Below are positions 46,012-55,332 of a stretch of DNA of 64,000 nucleotides, in pieces (the first letter of the stretch is position 1; each line of letters opens with the position of its first letter). The notes under the pieces were generated by a model. The model did no database searches and had not been told where the DNA came from. It saw only the letters and a list, made by a program, of their open reading frames with translations. Made by a program: the position numbers and the translations under genes. The stretch covers positions 37,976 to 101,975 of the forward strand of contig NZ_FNAM01000020.1 in NCBI RefSeq assembly GCF_900101845.1, given 5' to 3'. The DNA is from Sporomusa acidovorans (GTDB lineage Bacteria; Bacillota; Negativicutes; Sporomusales; Sporomusaceae).

Positions 46012-46029
46012 TGTGAAAATTTGCTCAAT
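46012..46029 (-). promoter_or_regulatory. Possible Rex box upstream of second hyd operon
   Basis: TTGTGAAAA followed by a T-rich centre and GCTCAA matches the left half of a Rex operator well and the right half partly. It lies about 100 bp upstream of hydC. Confidence 0.4.
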
Positions 46030-46073
46030 TTAATTTATGTTAGCGTATGGAGTGCAACAATTAATAGAACTTA

Positions 46074-46100
46074 GGGTCAGCCAATTCTCGAGGCTGACCC
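46074..46100 (-). terminator. Terminator-like hairpin after metF
   Basis: GGGTCAGCC (46074-46082), 9-nt loop, GGCTGACCC (46092-46100): perfect 9-bp stem. On the minus strand it is followed by TAAGTTCTATTAATTGTTG, only moderately U-rich. It marks the end of the acs/hdr/met unit. Confidence 0.6.
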
Positions 46101-46165
46101 GATAGTTCTCCCTAAGCTTATCCTTCTAAATCAGTGCTTAGCCAGATGACGGGAATGTCTTATCC

Positions 46166-47119
46166 CTATTCAACTTTGGGACGAGGCAGGAAACCTGCAC
46201 CTTTAACGATTTCAGGCAATGCAGCCTCCCAGCCAACAGGCATGATATGAATACCAGCTACTCCCGGGATTGTCTTGAGCTGGTTGCACAATTCGATTGC
46301 CACTTGGATGCCTTCTTTCTTAGGATCCTCAGTTTTCTTCATGCGCTCAATCAAGCTGTCGGGAATTTCCATACCGGCAACGTCTTTTTTCATGTACTGC
46401 AAAGCTTTTACCGAACGCACCGGCAGAATACCGGCAGTAATCTTAGTTCTTTCATGAATACCGCGGTCAACGACCATTTCCATAAAGCGGGCAAACTTCT
46501 CCACATCGAAGATTGCCTGCGTTTGAATAAAATCAGCACCTGCGTTTACTTTCTTTTCAAGCCGGATGGCCCGGAATTCAAACGGATCGCCAAACGGATT
46601 TTCTACGGCACCGATAAAGAACCGTGGCTCATCGCTCTTAATGGCAACATCGGATAAAAATTTCTTTTCATCCCGCATTTTTTTAACCATCGAAATCAGT
46701 TGCACGGAGTCAACATCATACACATTCTTACTTGTCGGATGATTGCCAAAGGATTGGTGGTCACCGCTTAAGCACAAAACATCGCGGATTCCCAGGCTGT
46801 AGGCCCCGAGCAAATCGCTCTGCATAGCAATACGGTTCCTATCCCGGCAAGTCATCTGAATAATTGGGGTCCCGCCGCCCTTCATTACATGAATGCCGGC
46901 GGCAATACTGGACAAACGCACAATGGCCGTTTGGTTATCGGTTAGATTAAAGCCATCGACGATATCTTTCAACTCACCGGCATGATACTCCAAATCATGA
47001 CCGTTCGCGTGTTGGGGGGGGCCAAGCTCGCCTGTTACCACAAAGTGGCCAAGCGAGTACAGTTTTTCCAGTTTACTATCTGTTTTTAAAATTGCTTTTT
47101 TATCAACTGCTTCGCTCAT
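46166..47119 (-). CDS. metF: Methylenetetrahydrofolate reductase MetF
   Basis: 317-aa flavin TIM-barrel reductase converting 5,10-methylene-THF to 5-methyl-THF in the methyl branch. Seen: VVTGELGPPQHANGHD (about 28, catalytic Glu region), IQMTCRDRNRIAMQSDLLGAY (about 85-105), LCLSGDH (about 115) and FIGAVENPFGDPFEFRAIRL (about 168). It overlaps metV by 4 nt. It lacks an NADH domain and works with MetV and, as in Moorella, probably with the HdrABC-MvhD proteins encoded just upstream. Confidence 0.93.
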   Translation of the reverse strand: MSEAVDKKAILKTDSKLEKLYSLGHFVVTGELGPPQHANGHDLEYHAGELKDIVDGFNLTDNQTAIVRLSSIAAGIHVMKGGGTPIIQMTCRDRNRIAMQSDLLGAYSLGIRDVLCLSGDHQSFGNHPTSKNVYDVDSVQLISMVKKMRDEKKFLSDVAIKSDEPRFFIGAVENPFGDPFEFRAIRLEKKVNAGADFIQTQAIFDVEKFARFMEMVVDRGIHERTKITAGILPVRSVKALQYMKKDVAGMEIPDSLIERMKKTEDPKKEGIQVAIELCNQLKTIPGVAGIHIMPVGWEAALPEIVKGAGFLPRPKVE

Positions 47120-47793
47120 AACCGCACATCCTCCCTCACAATTTTGCGAGGACCGCCGTCTCTATTCTTCGACCAGTTTTTAGCCGGTAATACCTCTGTC
47201 ATCAGGTCCAGACGCCCTTGGCCTTTTAGGCGGTCATAGATAAGCTGCCATGCACACGGAGTATCCTTGCTGACTTCGCATACCCCGTTCTGCGAACCGC
47301 CGCACGGACCGTTTAACAGGCTCTTGGAACAGCGGATGATCGGACAAACGCCACCGGTTTTGGCAAGCACACACTCGCCACACAGCATGCAACGTTCTTC
47401 CCAGACACCATGTTCAATAGCGGCACCGGCAAATTTAGTATTTTGGCCTGGTACAAAGATGATCTCAGGATAATTCTCAGCCATGAACTGTACGCCAACA
47501 CCGCAAGCCATGGAAACAACAACATCAACATCCTTGAGATGCTCTTTAAACCTGACCACATATTCAGGATCACATTGACGCTCATACGTAGCTGTTTCAA
47601 TCTGCACAGGCTGACCGTCAACTTCCATTTTCATACGCAGGGCACTAGCCAATATATCGGTTTCTTTCTGACCGCCGGACAAACAGACAGTAACGCAACC
47701 GCCGCAACCGGCAACCAATACTTTTTTCACGCCTTTTATGGCTTTAATTGAATCAGCAATTTCTTCAATCGGCTTGATTTCTGCAACTATCAT
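47116..47793 (-). CDS. metV: MetV, zinc/Fe-S partner of MetF
   Basis: 225-aa methylene-THF reductase C-terminal-family protein. The N-terminal part has GCGGCVTVCLSGG (about 29-40); the C-terminal part is Cys-rich (CMLCGECVLAKTGGVCP about 136; GPCGGSQNGVCEV about 165), suited to bind Fe-S or Zn. In acetogens MetV is needed for MetF activity and links it to its electron source. It is co-transcribed with mvhD and hdrA. Confidence 0.9.
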   Translation of the reverse strand: MIVAEIKPIEEIADSIKAIKGVKKVLVAGCGGCVTVCLSGGQKETDILASALRMKMEVDGQPVQIETATYERQCDPEYVVRFKEHLKDVDVVVSMACGVGVQFMAENYPEIIFVPGQNTKFAGAAIEHGVWEERCMLCGECVLAKTGGVCPIIRCSKSLLNGPCGGSQNGVCEVSKDTPCAWQLIYDRLKGQGRLDLMTEVLPAKNWSKNRDGGPRKIVREDVRL

Positions 47794-47814
47794 ATCGCTT
47801 GACTCGTCTCCTTT

Positions 47815-48222
47815 CTAGGCCTTCCGGGCCTTAAGCGGACTCGGACCTAATTTCTCAAGCAGTCCGGCCATCTCCCGGGCGATATGGGCGAATCGCGGAC
47901 CGTGAGTTCCGGATACGTTGTACATAACCAACCGTTCTCCGCCAACTCCCACTTGATCCAGTATTTCTTGTATGTGCTCCAAACGTTTCCGGGCACGTAA
48001 GCTACCTTTCACGTTCATGCACTCATGTTCAGGACAGCCAGCGACAAATACAGCGTCAGCGCCTTTTTCAAACGCTTCTAACAGCAATCTGCCATCAACT
48101 TTACCAGCACAAGGTAATTCAATGGTTTCGATTGTAACGTTAACATCGGCTGGTGGGCCAAGATCAGAAGTAATCAATGCACACATGCGGCAAACAAAGC
48201 CAACAACCTTACCATCACTCAT
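47815..48222 (-). CDS. mvhD: MvhD-like iron-sulfur subunit
   Basis: 135-aa MvhD/VhuD-family [2Fe-2S] protein, with Cys at FVCRMCALI (about 10 and 13), LPCAGKVD (about 33) and VAGCPEHECMN (about 58 and 63). In the MetFV-HdrABC-MvhD complex of Moorella it links HdrA to the other subunits. Its stop is followed closely by metV and it abuts hdrA with no gap (one ends at 48222, the other at 48223). Confidence 0.9.
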   Translation of the reverse strand: MSDGKVVGFVCRMCALITSDLGPPADVNVTIETIELPCAGKVDGRLLLEAFEKGADAVFVAGCPEHECMNVKGSLRARKRLEHIQEILDQVGVGGERLVMYNVSGTHGPRFAHIAREMAGLLEKLGPSPLKARKA

Positions 48223-51069
48223 CTACCCCACCTCCGTTAACGCAGTCTTAACCCGGGCAAGTACCTCATCATCCTGGTAATGATGTACAAAAATAGCCTT
48301 ATTCGGGCATTCAGATGCACACATACCACAGCCACGACAGTCAGCAGGCGGAATGTAGGCAGCGCCCATTTGCTTTTTCTCGCGAGTGATTTGCGGAATA
48401 CCATACGGACATGTCCGTACACAAGTTAAGCAGGCAGCACATTTTTCCCATTCAACTTCAGCCACCATGCCCCCCATCATCAGCATAGGCTGAGCTAAAA
48501 TACGGGCTGCACGGCCGGCTACCCCCTTGGCCTGAGTCAAACATTCCACAACTGATTTCGGGCCATGGGCTGCACCGGTAATGAAGATGCCGCCCCCAGG
48601 GAAGGCAATTGTGCCAAAGTTAGAATGCGTCTCCGACAGGAAGCCGTCGGCGTTTACCTGGATTTTAAACAAATCAGCTAGCTGACCGGCTGCCGGCGAC
48701 GCCGTTTGTGCCACTGCCAAAATGACCTGATCAGGCCTTATGTCCAGTTCAAGCCCAGATTGGGGATCTTTAACCTTCATAGTCAAGTTGCCAGCACTAT
48801 CTTTTTGCAACACCGGTTTATCAGCTTCTTCATAATGCACAAATACCACGCCTGCTTTGCGTGCTTCACGGTATTTCAGTTCAAGATAACCGGGAGTACG
48901 GATGTCACGCGACAAAACATATACGTTAGCATCAGGATTTTGTTCCTTGATCTTAGTCGCCGCATAAACCGTTTCCGCGCAGCAAGTGCGGCTGCAGTAT
49001 TTATGTTCCTCGTTCCGGGAACCAACGCATTGTATGAAGACATAAGTTGACTCGCCTGTCCCCGGTAAACGTCCGTCTGCCAAGCGGTGCATGGCTTCAG
49101 GGCCGGTAATAACCCGTTGGTCCTGACCATATAAATATTCGGTTGGCGTATAGGCAGTCGTACCTGTAGACAGAATCACTACACCATGTTCAATTTTTCT
49201 AGTTGTCTTACCTTGTTCGGTAGCAACCGTTGTAACAAACTGTCCTTGGCGGCCTTTAAAATCGACGACTTCGGAATTAAGCAAAACCTCAATCTTATCG
49301 TTTTTCTCAACCTGTTTTTCCAAATTCTCAATAGTTGCCTTGAGATCCTGAGTTTCCAGGCTGCCGGTAAGATCGCGGACATATCCCCCAAGAACAGTGT
49401 TTTTCTCAACCAGCGTACAACCAAACCCACGGTCGGCCAAAGCCAAAGCGGTAGCCATACCGGACACACCGCCCCCCACAATGAGAGCGTACGGCACAAC
49501 AGTCTCCGCATGCCATTTAAGCGGCTTATATGTTGTTACATCGCTCACTGCCCGGGTAACAATTTGGTTGGCAGCGCCAGATGCTTTATCCGGATTATCA
49601 TCCCATGCTTTCAGCGGTACGGTGGCCATTTCCACAAGCATCCGGTTTAAACCGGCAGCCTGTACTGTTTCTTGGAATAGATTCAAATTATGTTTAAGAA
49701 CGCAAGGTGCGACAACAATACGATTTAGTCCCTGCGTAGCAATGAGTTTTTGTATTTTCGCTATAGCCTCAGGCTGGCATACTGCTTGGTCGCATTCAAC
49801 AATAGATACTCCCGGTAGTTTTTGGGCTGTTTCCGCAACAGCATTGCTATCCGCTCCCATAGCTGCCAAGCCGCCTTTACAGAGGAATATCCCTACCCGG
49901 ACAGGTTCTTTGCTGATATCACGTTCCGGTACCGGTTTGCGCGCCGGACGACCTTCCGGTTTTCCCAACGCCCGGGCTGTTGCCGCCGCAGCGGCACTTG
50001 CCAGTGCCATAGTCTCAGGAACATCCAGCGGTCCTTGGCTGCCGCCCACCGAAAATACCCCAGGGCGTTTGGTAACTACCGGATCAAGCGGATCGGCCTG
50101 TACAAAACCGAAATCATTGAGCGGCACCCGCAATATTCCGGCCGTTTCTTGTAAACGTGCAGACGGACGAATACCTGTCGCCAAGACAACCAGGTCAAAA
50201 TCTTCTTCAACCGGTTTAGTGGCCGCAGCATAATTAATTGACAGTTTTTCAGTTACAGGATCTTCTTTAACTTCAGAAATCATAGTGCGAACATAGCGAG
50301 TACCTAACTCCTGAGCTCGCGATAAAAAGGTATCAAAATTTTTGCCGCATGCCCGTAAATCAAGATAGAAAACCGTTACATCTGTTTTGGGAGCAAATTC
50401 TTTGGCTAATATTGCTTCTTTGGCGGTAAACATACAGCAGATTGCCGAACAGTATTCCCCTTTGGACACGACATCCCGGGAGCCCACACACTGTATAAAC
50501 GCAATCTTTTCTGCACATTTTCCGTCCGATGGCCGCCTAATACATTCTGAGCGATAACGGCTTTCGGATAAGAGATGCTCAAATTCTAAGCTGGTAACAA
50601 CATTTTTATAGTACCCGTATCCTAATTCTCCTTTTTGGGAGACGTCATACATGCTGAAACCGGCTGCCAGAATAACCGCTCCGACGACAAGTTTTTGGGT
50701 AAGCTTGCCGGCTTGGGCATCACTGATGGTAGCCTGGAAGTGACCTACATCCCCTTGTAGTTCGACCAGCTTGCTACTGGTATAAATGTGCACAAGTGGA
50801 TTATTAGTGGCGCGGGTAATGAGCGAACCCAGCACCGTACTGGATGCATGAAGATTCCCCCCCAAATACAAAGCAGAAATATTCACCTGATCTCCCCAGA
50901 CACAAGCATTCTGCTTGTCTTTATCGGAAGAATCGATTAATTTCCCACCAAGATTTGCTTCATCTGTTACCAAATGAACAGGATATCCTGCCCCAGCTAA
51001 TTCCAGAGCCGCCTGCAGACCGGCAATGCCACCGCCAATAACGAGCACATCCCTTTGCATGGCTCTCAC
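48223..51069 (-). CDS. hdrA: HdrA-like flavin electron-bifurcating subunit (double FAD domain)
   Basis: 948-aa fusion of two HdrA-like modules. Module 1 begins VLVIGGGIAGLQAALELA (about 5) with FIQCVGSRD near 190; an MvhD-like/linker region (about 390-510) follows; module 2 begins LIVGGGVSGMATALALAD (about 527) with FIQCVGSRNEEHKYCSRTCC near 680; the C-terminus has 2[4Fe-4S] (CAACLTCVRTCP about 865; CRGCGMCASECP about 900). Large HdrA forms of this kind occur in acetogens and sulfate reducers and carry the bifurcating flavin. It is separated from hdrB by a 104-bp gap with a hairpin. Confidence 0.9.
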   Translation of the reverse strand: MRAMQRDVLVIGGGIAGLQAALELAGAGYPVHLVTDEANLGGKLIDSSDKDKQNACVWGDQVNISALYLGGNLHASSTVLGSLITRATNNPLVHIYTSSKLVELQGDVGHFQATISDAQAGKLTQKLVVGAVILAAGFSMYDVSQKGELGYGYYKNVVTSLEFEHLLSESRYRSECIRRPSDGKCAEKIAFIQCVGSRDVVSKGEYCSAICCMFTAKEAILAKEFAPKTDVTVFYLDLRACGKNFDTFLSRAQELGTRYVRTMISEVKEDPVTEKLSINYAAATKPVEEDFDLVVLATGIRPSARLQETAGILRVPLNDFGFVQADPLDPVVTKRPGVFSVGGSQGPLDVPETMALASAAAAATARALGKPEGRPARKPVPERDISKEPVRVGIFLCKGGLAAMGADSNAVAETAQKLPGVSIVECDQAVCQPEAIAKIQKLIATQGLNRIVVAPCVLKHNLNLFQETVQAAGLNRMLVEMATVPLKAWDDNPDKASGAANQIVTRAVSDVTTYKPLKWHAETVVPYALIVGGGVSGMATALALADRGFGCTLVEKNTVLGGYVRDLTGSLETQDLKATIENLEKQVEKNDKIEVLLNSEVVDFKGRQGQFVTTVATEQGKTTRKIEHGVVILSTGTTAYTPTEYLYGQDQRVITGPEAMHRLADGRLPGTGESTYVFIQCVGSRNEEHKYCSRTCCAETVYAATKIKEQNPDANVYVLSRDIRTPGYLELKYREARKAGVVFVHYEEADKPVLQKDSAGNLTMKVKDPQSGLELDIRPDQVILAVAQTASPAAGQLADLFKIQVNADGFLSETHSNFGTIAFPGGGIFITGAAHGPKSVVECLTQAKGVAGRAARILAQPMLMMGGMVAEVEWEKCAACLTCVRTCPYGIPQITREKKQMGAAYIPPADCRGCGMCASECPNKAIFVHHYQDDEVLARVKTALTEVG

Positions 51070-51122
51070 TGCCTTTCGCTAAAATATCATATTTCGCCAT
51101 CATTACATAGCTGTATAACCAG

Positions 51123-51166
51123 AGAGAAACCGGACATAGCTATATAATAGTTCTGCCGGTTTCTCT
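51123..51166 (-). other. Intercistronic hairpin between hdrB and hdrA
   Basis: AGAGAAACCGG (51123-51133) and CCGGTTTCTCT (51156-51166), 11-bp perfect stem, 22-nt AT-rich loop, no T-run on the minus strand. Candidate mRNA-processing or stability element. Confidence 0.55.
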
Positions 51167-51173
51167 AAAACGG

Positions 51174-52037
51174 TTACAACAGGTGCAATGATGTCAAGAG
51201 CGGTATGGGATCAATTATATGTTTCTTCATCCATTTTTTTGCTTCCGGATGCCCAAAGCTAATTCCTAGCAATTCGGTGAAGAAAAATATGGGTATAGGT
51301 TTTTCAATTTCTTTCTGCCTGGTGTCCAAGGTCATCTGACACAGCGGGCAAGCAGTAACGATCGCGTCAGCATCTGCCCGTTGCGCTGCAGTTACCAGTT
51401 TTTTAGTTATTTCATAAACGACGTCAGTACGAGGCACTGTCAAGCTGCCACCGCAGCAATCCGTTTTATAGGACCATCGTTTTACATCGGCTCCGGTCAT
51501 TTTCATCAGTTTATCCATAGCTTGCGGCTGTTCAACATCATCAAAGGCTACGTAAGTAGGCCTTGTCAGCAGACAACCGTAATAAGGAACAACTTTAAGG
51601 CCTGTGAGCGGCTTCTTAACTTCCGGCTCAACTCTGCCGATAATCTCTTTCCTCATGATAACTTCCAGCGGATGGGTAACATGAACCGTAGCATTATAGG
51701 CGGCCCCCATGATACCTTTCAGTTCTTCGTTAGCATCTTTTGCTTCCGGAGTACCTTCACGCACATAGTGATCAGCAGCCTTTACAAGGTTATAGCAGGC
51801 AGCACATGGCAAAACAAGTTCTTTTTGCTGTTCGGCTTCAGCAATGACTAAATTTCTCAGCGGCAAAGCAAGTGCAAGAAAACGGTCAGTCGAGTGGCCG
51901 GCAGTGGCTCCACAGCAATTCCATTCCGGGAGTTCAGTCAGTTCAAACCCCAAGGCATCAAATACAGCCTCTGTGGCCATATTATATTCTTTGGCTGTGG
52001 AGTGTAGCGAACATCCTGGGTAATAGCCTAATTTCAT
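51174..52037 (-). CDS. hdrB: HdrB-like subunit (CCG domains)
   Basis: 287-aa HdrB-family protein with two Cys-rich CCG domains: GCSLHSTAKEYN and NCCGATAGHST (about 9 and 41), then LPCAACYNL (about 75), and in the second half YYGCLLTRP (about 152), DCCGGSLTV (about 193) and TACPLCQMTLD (about 228). In methanogens this subunit carries noncubane 4Fe-4S clusters for heterodisulfide; here the acceptor is presumably the MetFV side, inferred from the operon. It overlaps hdrC by 4 nt. Confidence 0.9.
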   Translation of the reverse strand: MKLGYYPGCSLHSTAKEYNMATEAVFDALGFELTELPEWNCCGATAGHSTDRFLALALPLRNLVIAEAEQQKELVLPCAACYNLVKAADHYVREGTPEAKDANEELKGIMGAAYNATVHVTHPLEVIMRKEIIGRVEPEVKKPLTGLKVVPYYGCLLTRPTYVAFDDVEQPQAMDKLMKMTGADVKRWSYKTDCCGGSLTVPRTDVVYEITKKLVTAAQRADADAIVTACPLCQMTLDTRQKEIEKPIPIFFFTELLGISFGHPEAKKWMKKHIIDPIPLLTSLHLL

Positions 52038-52627
52038 GTCGCCTTTTTCTCCTTTGCTCTCTTGAAAATTTTCTTAATTTCGCCCTTACGCCGCTTGAGG
52101 GCATTATGAGGCAAAAATGGCATCTTACCCCGCTTTGTCATTTCTTTGCCGAGATCCATGTCTGCAAAAAAATCGCCTGTACAGAACTTGTAAAGCCCCA
52201 TAAGTCCAACTTCATAGTTACGACCCTCGCCGCCGATTATGGGGAACCCTTTCATGGAATCAAGAAACAATTCGTAAAATAATTTGACATTGTAATGGCT
52301 GGCCGGAATTTTATCTTCGGCAATGGTTTCCATTTTAATGGTATCCATAACCTTAGAGGTATCAATACCGTTCGGACACCTTACGGCGCAAGTCTTACAG
52401 CCAACGCACAGCCAAGGAGTATTGGATTTAAACACCTTATCCTTTTCTCCCAGCTGAATCATGCGCAATATTTCGTAATTGTTATGATCCATGGCAAAAT
52501 TTATCGGGCAGCCACCGGCACACTTCATGCAATGATAGCATGAGCTAATTGGCTGATGAGATTTTTCTTCGATTTCCTGGCAGAAAGAAGTTTTCCCTTT
52601 ACTGGGTTGATTTACCGTTGACATCAT
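52034..52627 (-). CDS. hdrC: HdrC-like 2[4Fe-4S] subunit
   Basis: 197-aa soluble HdrC-family protein with two 4Fe-4S motifs, CYHCMKCAGGCPIN (about 31) and CVGCKTCAVRCPNGID (about 75). It passes electrons between HdrA and HdrB. The C-terminus is basic (RRKGEIKKIFKRAKEKK). First of the hdr genes, right after acsE. Confidence 0.9.
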   Translation of the reverse strand: MMSTVNQPSKGKTSFCQEIEEKSHQPISSCYHCMKCAGGCPINFAMDHNNYEILRMIQLGEKDKVFKSNTPWLCVGCKTCAVRCPNGIDTSKVMDTIKMETIAEDKIPASHYNVKLFYELFLDSMKGFPIIGGEGRNYEVGLMGLYKFCTGDFFADMDLGKEMTKRGKMPFLPHNALKRRKGEIKKIFKRAKEKKAT

Positions 52628-52660
52628 TGACCTCCTTTCCTGGGCGTAAACCCAGCGGTA

Positions 52661-53452
52661 TTACCGCTGTCTGAACACCTTAGCGTAGGAGTCACAGTAA
52701 ATATCTTGGTTAAGGATTAAGCGGGCAGTTGCAATAGCATCAACCAACGCTTCGTCATTAGCATCACAAATAGCGGAATCCAAGCCAGCAGTCATGGCCA
52801 TTACGGCAAAAGTGCGGTTAATAATCGAACGATGCGGGCTTTTTTGCGAAATATTGGAAAGACCAACCGTAGTTTTGGGAGGAGGATTGGAAATCATTTT
52901 GATTTGGCGAATGGTCTCTAAAGCTTCAACGCCATGTTCCTGTGCCACGTTAACTGGTAAAATGATCGGGTCAATAAACAGATTATCCGGCTGCAAACCA
53001 TATGCTTCCGCATTGGCGACAAATTCCATAGCCATAGCCACACGGTCATCAGCACTCTTAGGAATACCAACTTTGTTGATGCACAAGCAAACAACATCGG
53101 CTTGATATTTTGCTGCCATTGGAAAAACTCGGTCGATTTTTTCTTGCTCGCAACCGATAGAGTTAATTAATGCGCCTGGTTTTCCATAAACTTCCAAGGC
53201 TTTTTCCATAGCGTCATAGTTAGTGGTATCAATTGCCAGTGGCAAATCAGTGCATTCTTTTAAAACACTGACCATCCAAGGGAGGTCAACAGTTTGATCT
53301 TCGGAGTTAGGTCCGGTGTTTACGTCAAGGTAATGCGCGCCGCCTGCTTTTTGTTTGGCAGCCCACTCTTGTAGCGGCTTCGGGTCATGCTCCCGAATAG
53401 CCACACCGATATCCTTGAACATACCATTAATTCTTTCGCCAATGATAAGCAT
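52661..53452 (-). CDS. acsE: Methyl-THF:corrinoid iron-sulfur protein methyltransferase
   Basis: 263-aa pterin-binding TIM barrel that moves the methyl group of methyl-THF to the Co(I) of the corrinoid Fe-S protein. Family blocks: IIGERINGMF (about 3), YLDVNTGPNSED (about 41), LAIDTTNYDAME (about 72), VCLCINKVGIPK (about 120), LFIDPIILPVNVAQ (about 158) and VGLSNISQKSPHR (about 196). Length matches AcsE of Moorella (262 aa). Confidence 0.94.
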   Translation of the reverse strand: MLIIGERINGMFKDIGVAIREHDPKPLQEWAAKQKAGGAHYLDVNTGPNSEDQTVDLPWMVSVLKECTDLPLAIDTTNYDAMEKALEVYGKPGALINSIGCEQEKIDRVFPMAAKYQADVVCLCINKVGIPKSADDRVAMAMEFVANAEAYGLQPDNLFIDPIILPVNVAQEHGVEALETIRQIKMISNPPPKTTVGLSNISQKSPHRSIINRTFAVMAMTAGLDSAICDANDEALVDAIATARLILNQDIYCDSYAKVFRQR

Positions 53453-53548
53453 TAATAAAATCCTCCTCGATAATATTATTTTTTGGGGGAACTTTTATAT
53501 CTAATCTAATTTAAGAAAGGTTACTAGAAGCTAGCGATAATGACATGT

Positions 53549-54517
53549 TTAGATTTCAGGTTTAATCATTAATTGTTCAGCATTTTTCTTAACAAGACGA
53601 ACGGCTTCCGGATGACGAAGTACCATGATGTGTGCACCGCCCTGTAAGAGACCGGCAGCAGTCATAGCTTCCCAAAGGATAGCGCGTTCTCCCTGGTCGC
53701 CCCAATTCGGGAAATCTGCTTCCAAAGCATTAGCTTCTTTAGCACGCCATGCCTCATGACCAATTTGGCAAATAACAGGTTGGGACAGCATTTTGTCGCC
53801 CTGCAGAGCGCCCAGACGGCCACGTTCAAGAATGGAATACGTATACTCAATACCATAACCCAGAGCAGCAGTAGCCGGGTCAATAATGACATTTTCCGGG
53901 GCTAAGCCTAACTCGGAAATAAGAATGTTGAGCTGTTTACAAATGTTGATATCCAGTGGGCTTTGCGCCAGTACTTTATGCTTGTGAACCATAGCGGCAG
54001 CAGCAACCGACTTATAGCTGTCCTGTTTAGCTAAACCAATTAACAGGTTTTCACCAGCAGCAGCTTCAGCAACAACCGGTAAAACGGCGTTATCTTTTTC
54101 TTCTTCGCCGCAACCAACAACGATAAGAGGAACACCAACAGCAGCGAGTACATCTTTAACAACCTTAGCGCACTCTTCCGGGCTCTTATTGCCGTTATCA
54201 GGATGAGCACCGTTAAGTTTAATATAGATTAAATCAGCGCCGAATTCTACACATTTTTTTGCCCAGGCAACCGGATTATCCATAACATCGGCATATACTT
54301 CTTTCAGGAACGGATGCCAATCTGGTTTAATATCTTCGATTTCCATTGCAATAACGGGTTTTAAAGGCATATCTCCTTCAAAATGGAGAAACGGCATCGT
54401 GGAATCGCCGCCAACGGTTACAGTGCTGGTCCGAGTACCACCTTGCTCCTTGGTTGCACCAAGGGTAACGGTATTGATTTTACCGGAATATCTTTCTTTC
54501 AACATATTAGTTGCCAT
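53549..54517 (-). CDS. acsD: Corrinoid iron-sulfur protein, small subunit
   Basis: 322-aa delta subunit of CO dehydrogenase/acetyl-CoA synthase, a TIM barrel that cradles the corrinoid with AcsC. Seen: [16 protein letters not shown] (about 33), [20 protein letters not shown] (about 98), [20 protein letters not shown] (about 135) and [19 protein letters not shown] (about 214). The ATG at 54517 has GGAAGGAG upstream. It is encoded between cooC and acsE. Confidence 0.93.
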   Translation of the reverse strand: MATNMLKERYSGKINTVTLGATKEQGGTRTSTVTVGGDSTMPFLHFEGDMPLKPVIAMEIEDIKPDWHPFLKEVYADVMDNPVAWAKKCVEFGADLIYIKLNGAHPDNGNKSPEECAKVVKDVLAAVGVPLIVVGCGEEEKDNAVLPVVAEAAAGENLLIGLAKQDSYKSVAAAAMVHKHKVLAQSPLDINICKQLNILISELGLAPENVIIDPATAALGYGIEYTYSILERGRLGALQGDKMLSQPVICQIGHEAWRAKEANALEADFPNWGDQGERAILWEAMTAAGLLQGGAHIMVLRHPEAVRLVKKNAEQLMIKPEI

Positions 54518-54538
54518 AGTTACGCTCCTTCCAAACAT

Positions 54539-55294
54539 TTAGATTTGCACTTCTTTACAAATGGCGTTAACCGCCTGCACAGCCGCTGAATTATCAGGTA
54601 AATCAAATAGCGGCTGGCTCAATAAATCAAATTTGGCTACCTGAGGATCATAGGGAATGATACCAATCAGTTTTAGACCGGTTTTATCGATTTCGCCCTG
54701 TAAAGCGGTAATATCCTCGTCATGCTGCGTTTTGGTCAAAATCAAATAAATGTTCTTTACATTTGATTTAAGTGTATCCACAAGATGACGAACACGGCCT
54801 GCCGAACGAATACTGCGAGCCGAAGCATCGCTGATTACAAACATATAATCAATATCCTGAGTTACTCGGCGGCTGATGTGCTCCATGCCAGCCTCATTAT
54901 CCATGAGTACATAACCGTAATTTTTGCCGAGTTTATCCATATAGCCTTTCAGGAGGTTGTTAGGAAAACAATAGCAACCTGGACCTTCAGGACCGCCCAT
55001 CACCAGCATATCAACATAATCTGATTCAACCAATGATGATTGGAGTTTATACTCAATATATGTTTCCTGGGTCATACCAGCAGGAATATTTTTGGGATCC
55101 TTGGTACTGGTTAGCAACTCAGAGATTGTTTGTTCAACCTCCATCCCCAGTGCTTCATTCAAGTTGGCGTTGGCATCTGCGTCAACTGCCAGAATGGAGC
55201 CCTTATTGTTTTTAACCAAATAACGGATCAGTAACGCAGTAAAAGTTGTTTTACCGGTACCGCCTTTTCCTGCCACTGCAATTTGTTTTGCCAT
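54539..55294 (-). CDS. cooC: CooC/AcsF-type Ni-insertion ATPase
   Basis: 251-aa MinD/ParA-fold ATPase with the deviant Walker A AGKGGTGKTTF (about 8), VDADANANLNEALG (about 39), GPEGPGCYCFPNN (about 100; Cys pair CYC likely binds Ni/Zn) and DNEAGMEHISR (about 132). It matures the Ni clusters of CODH or ACS. In acetogen acs clusters one such gene lies between the corrinoid genes, as here. Confidence 0.92.
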   Translation of the reverse strand: MAKQIAVAGKGGTGKTTFTALLIRYLVKNNKGSILAVDADANANLNEALGMEVEQTISELLTSTKDPKNIPAGMTQETYIEYKLQSSLVESDYVDMLVMGGPEGPGCYCFPNNLLKGYMDKLGKNYGYVLMDNEAGMEHISRRVTQDIDYMFVISDASARSIRSAGRVRHLVDTLKSNVKNIYLILTKTQHDEDITALQGEIDKTGLKLIGIIPYDPQVAKFDLLSQPLFDLPDNSAAVQAVNAICKEVQI

Positions 55295-55332
55295 GTCTTA
55301 AAACTCCTTTCCCTGCACCCAAAATCAGTATA

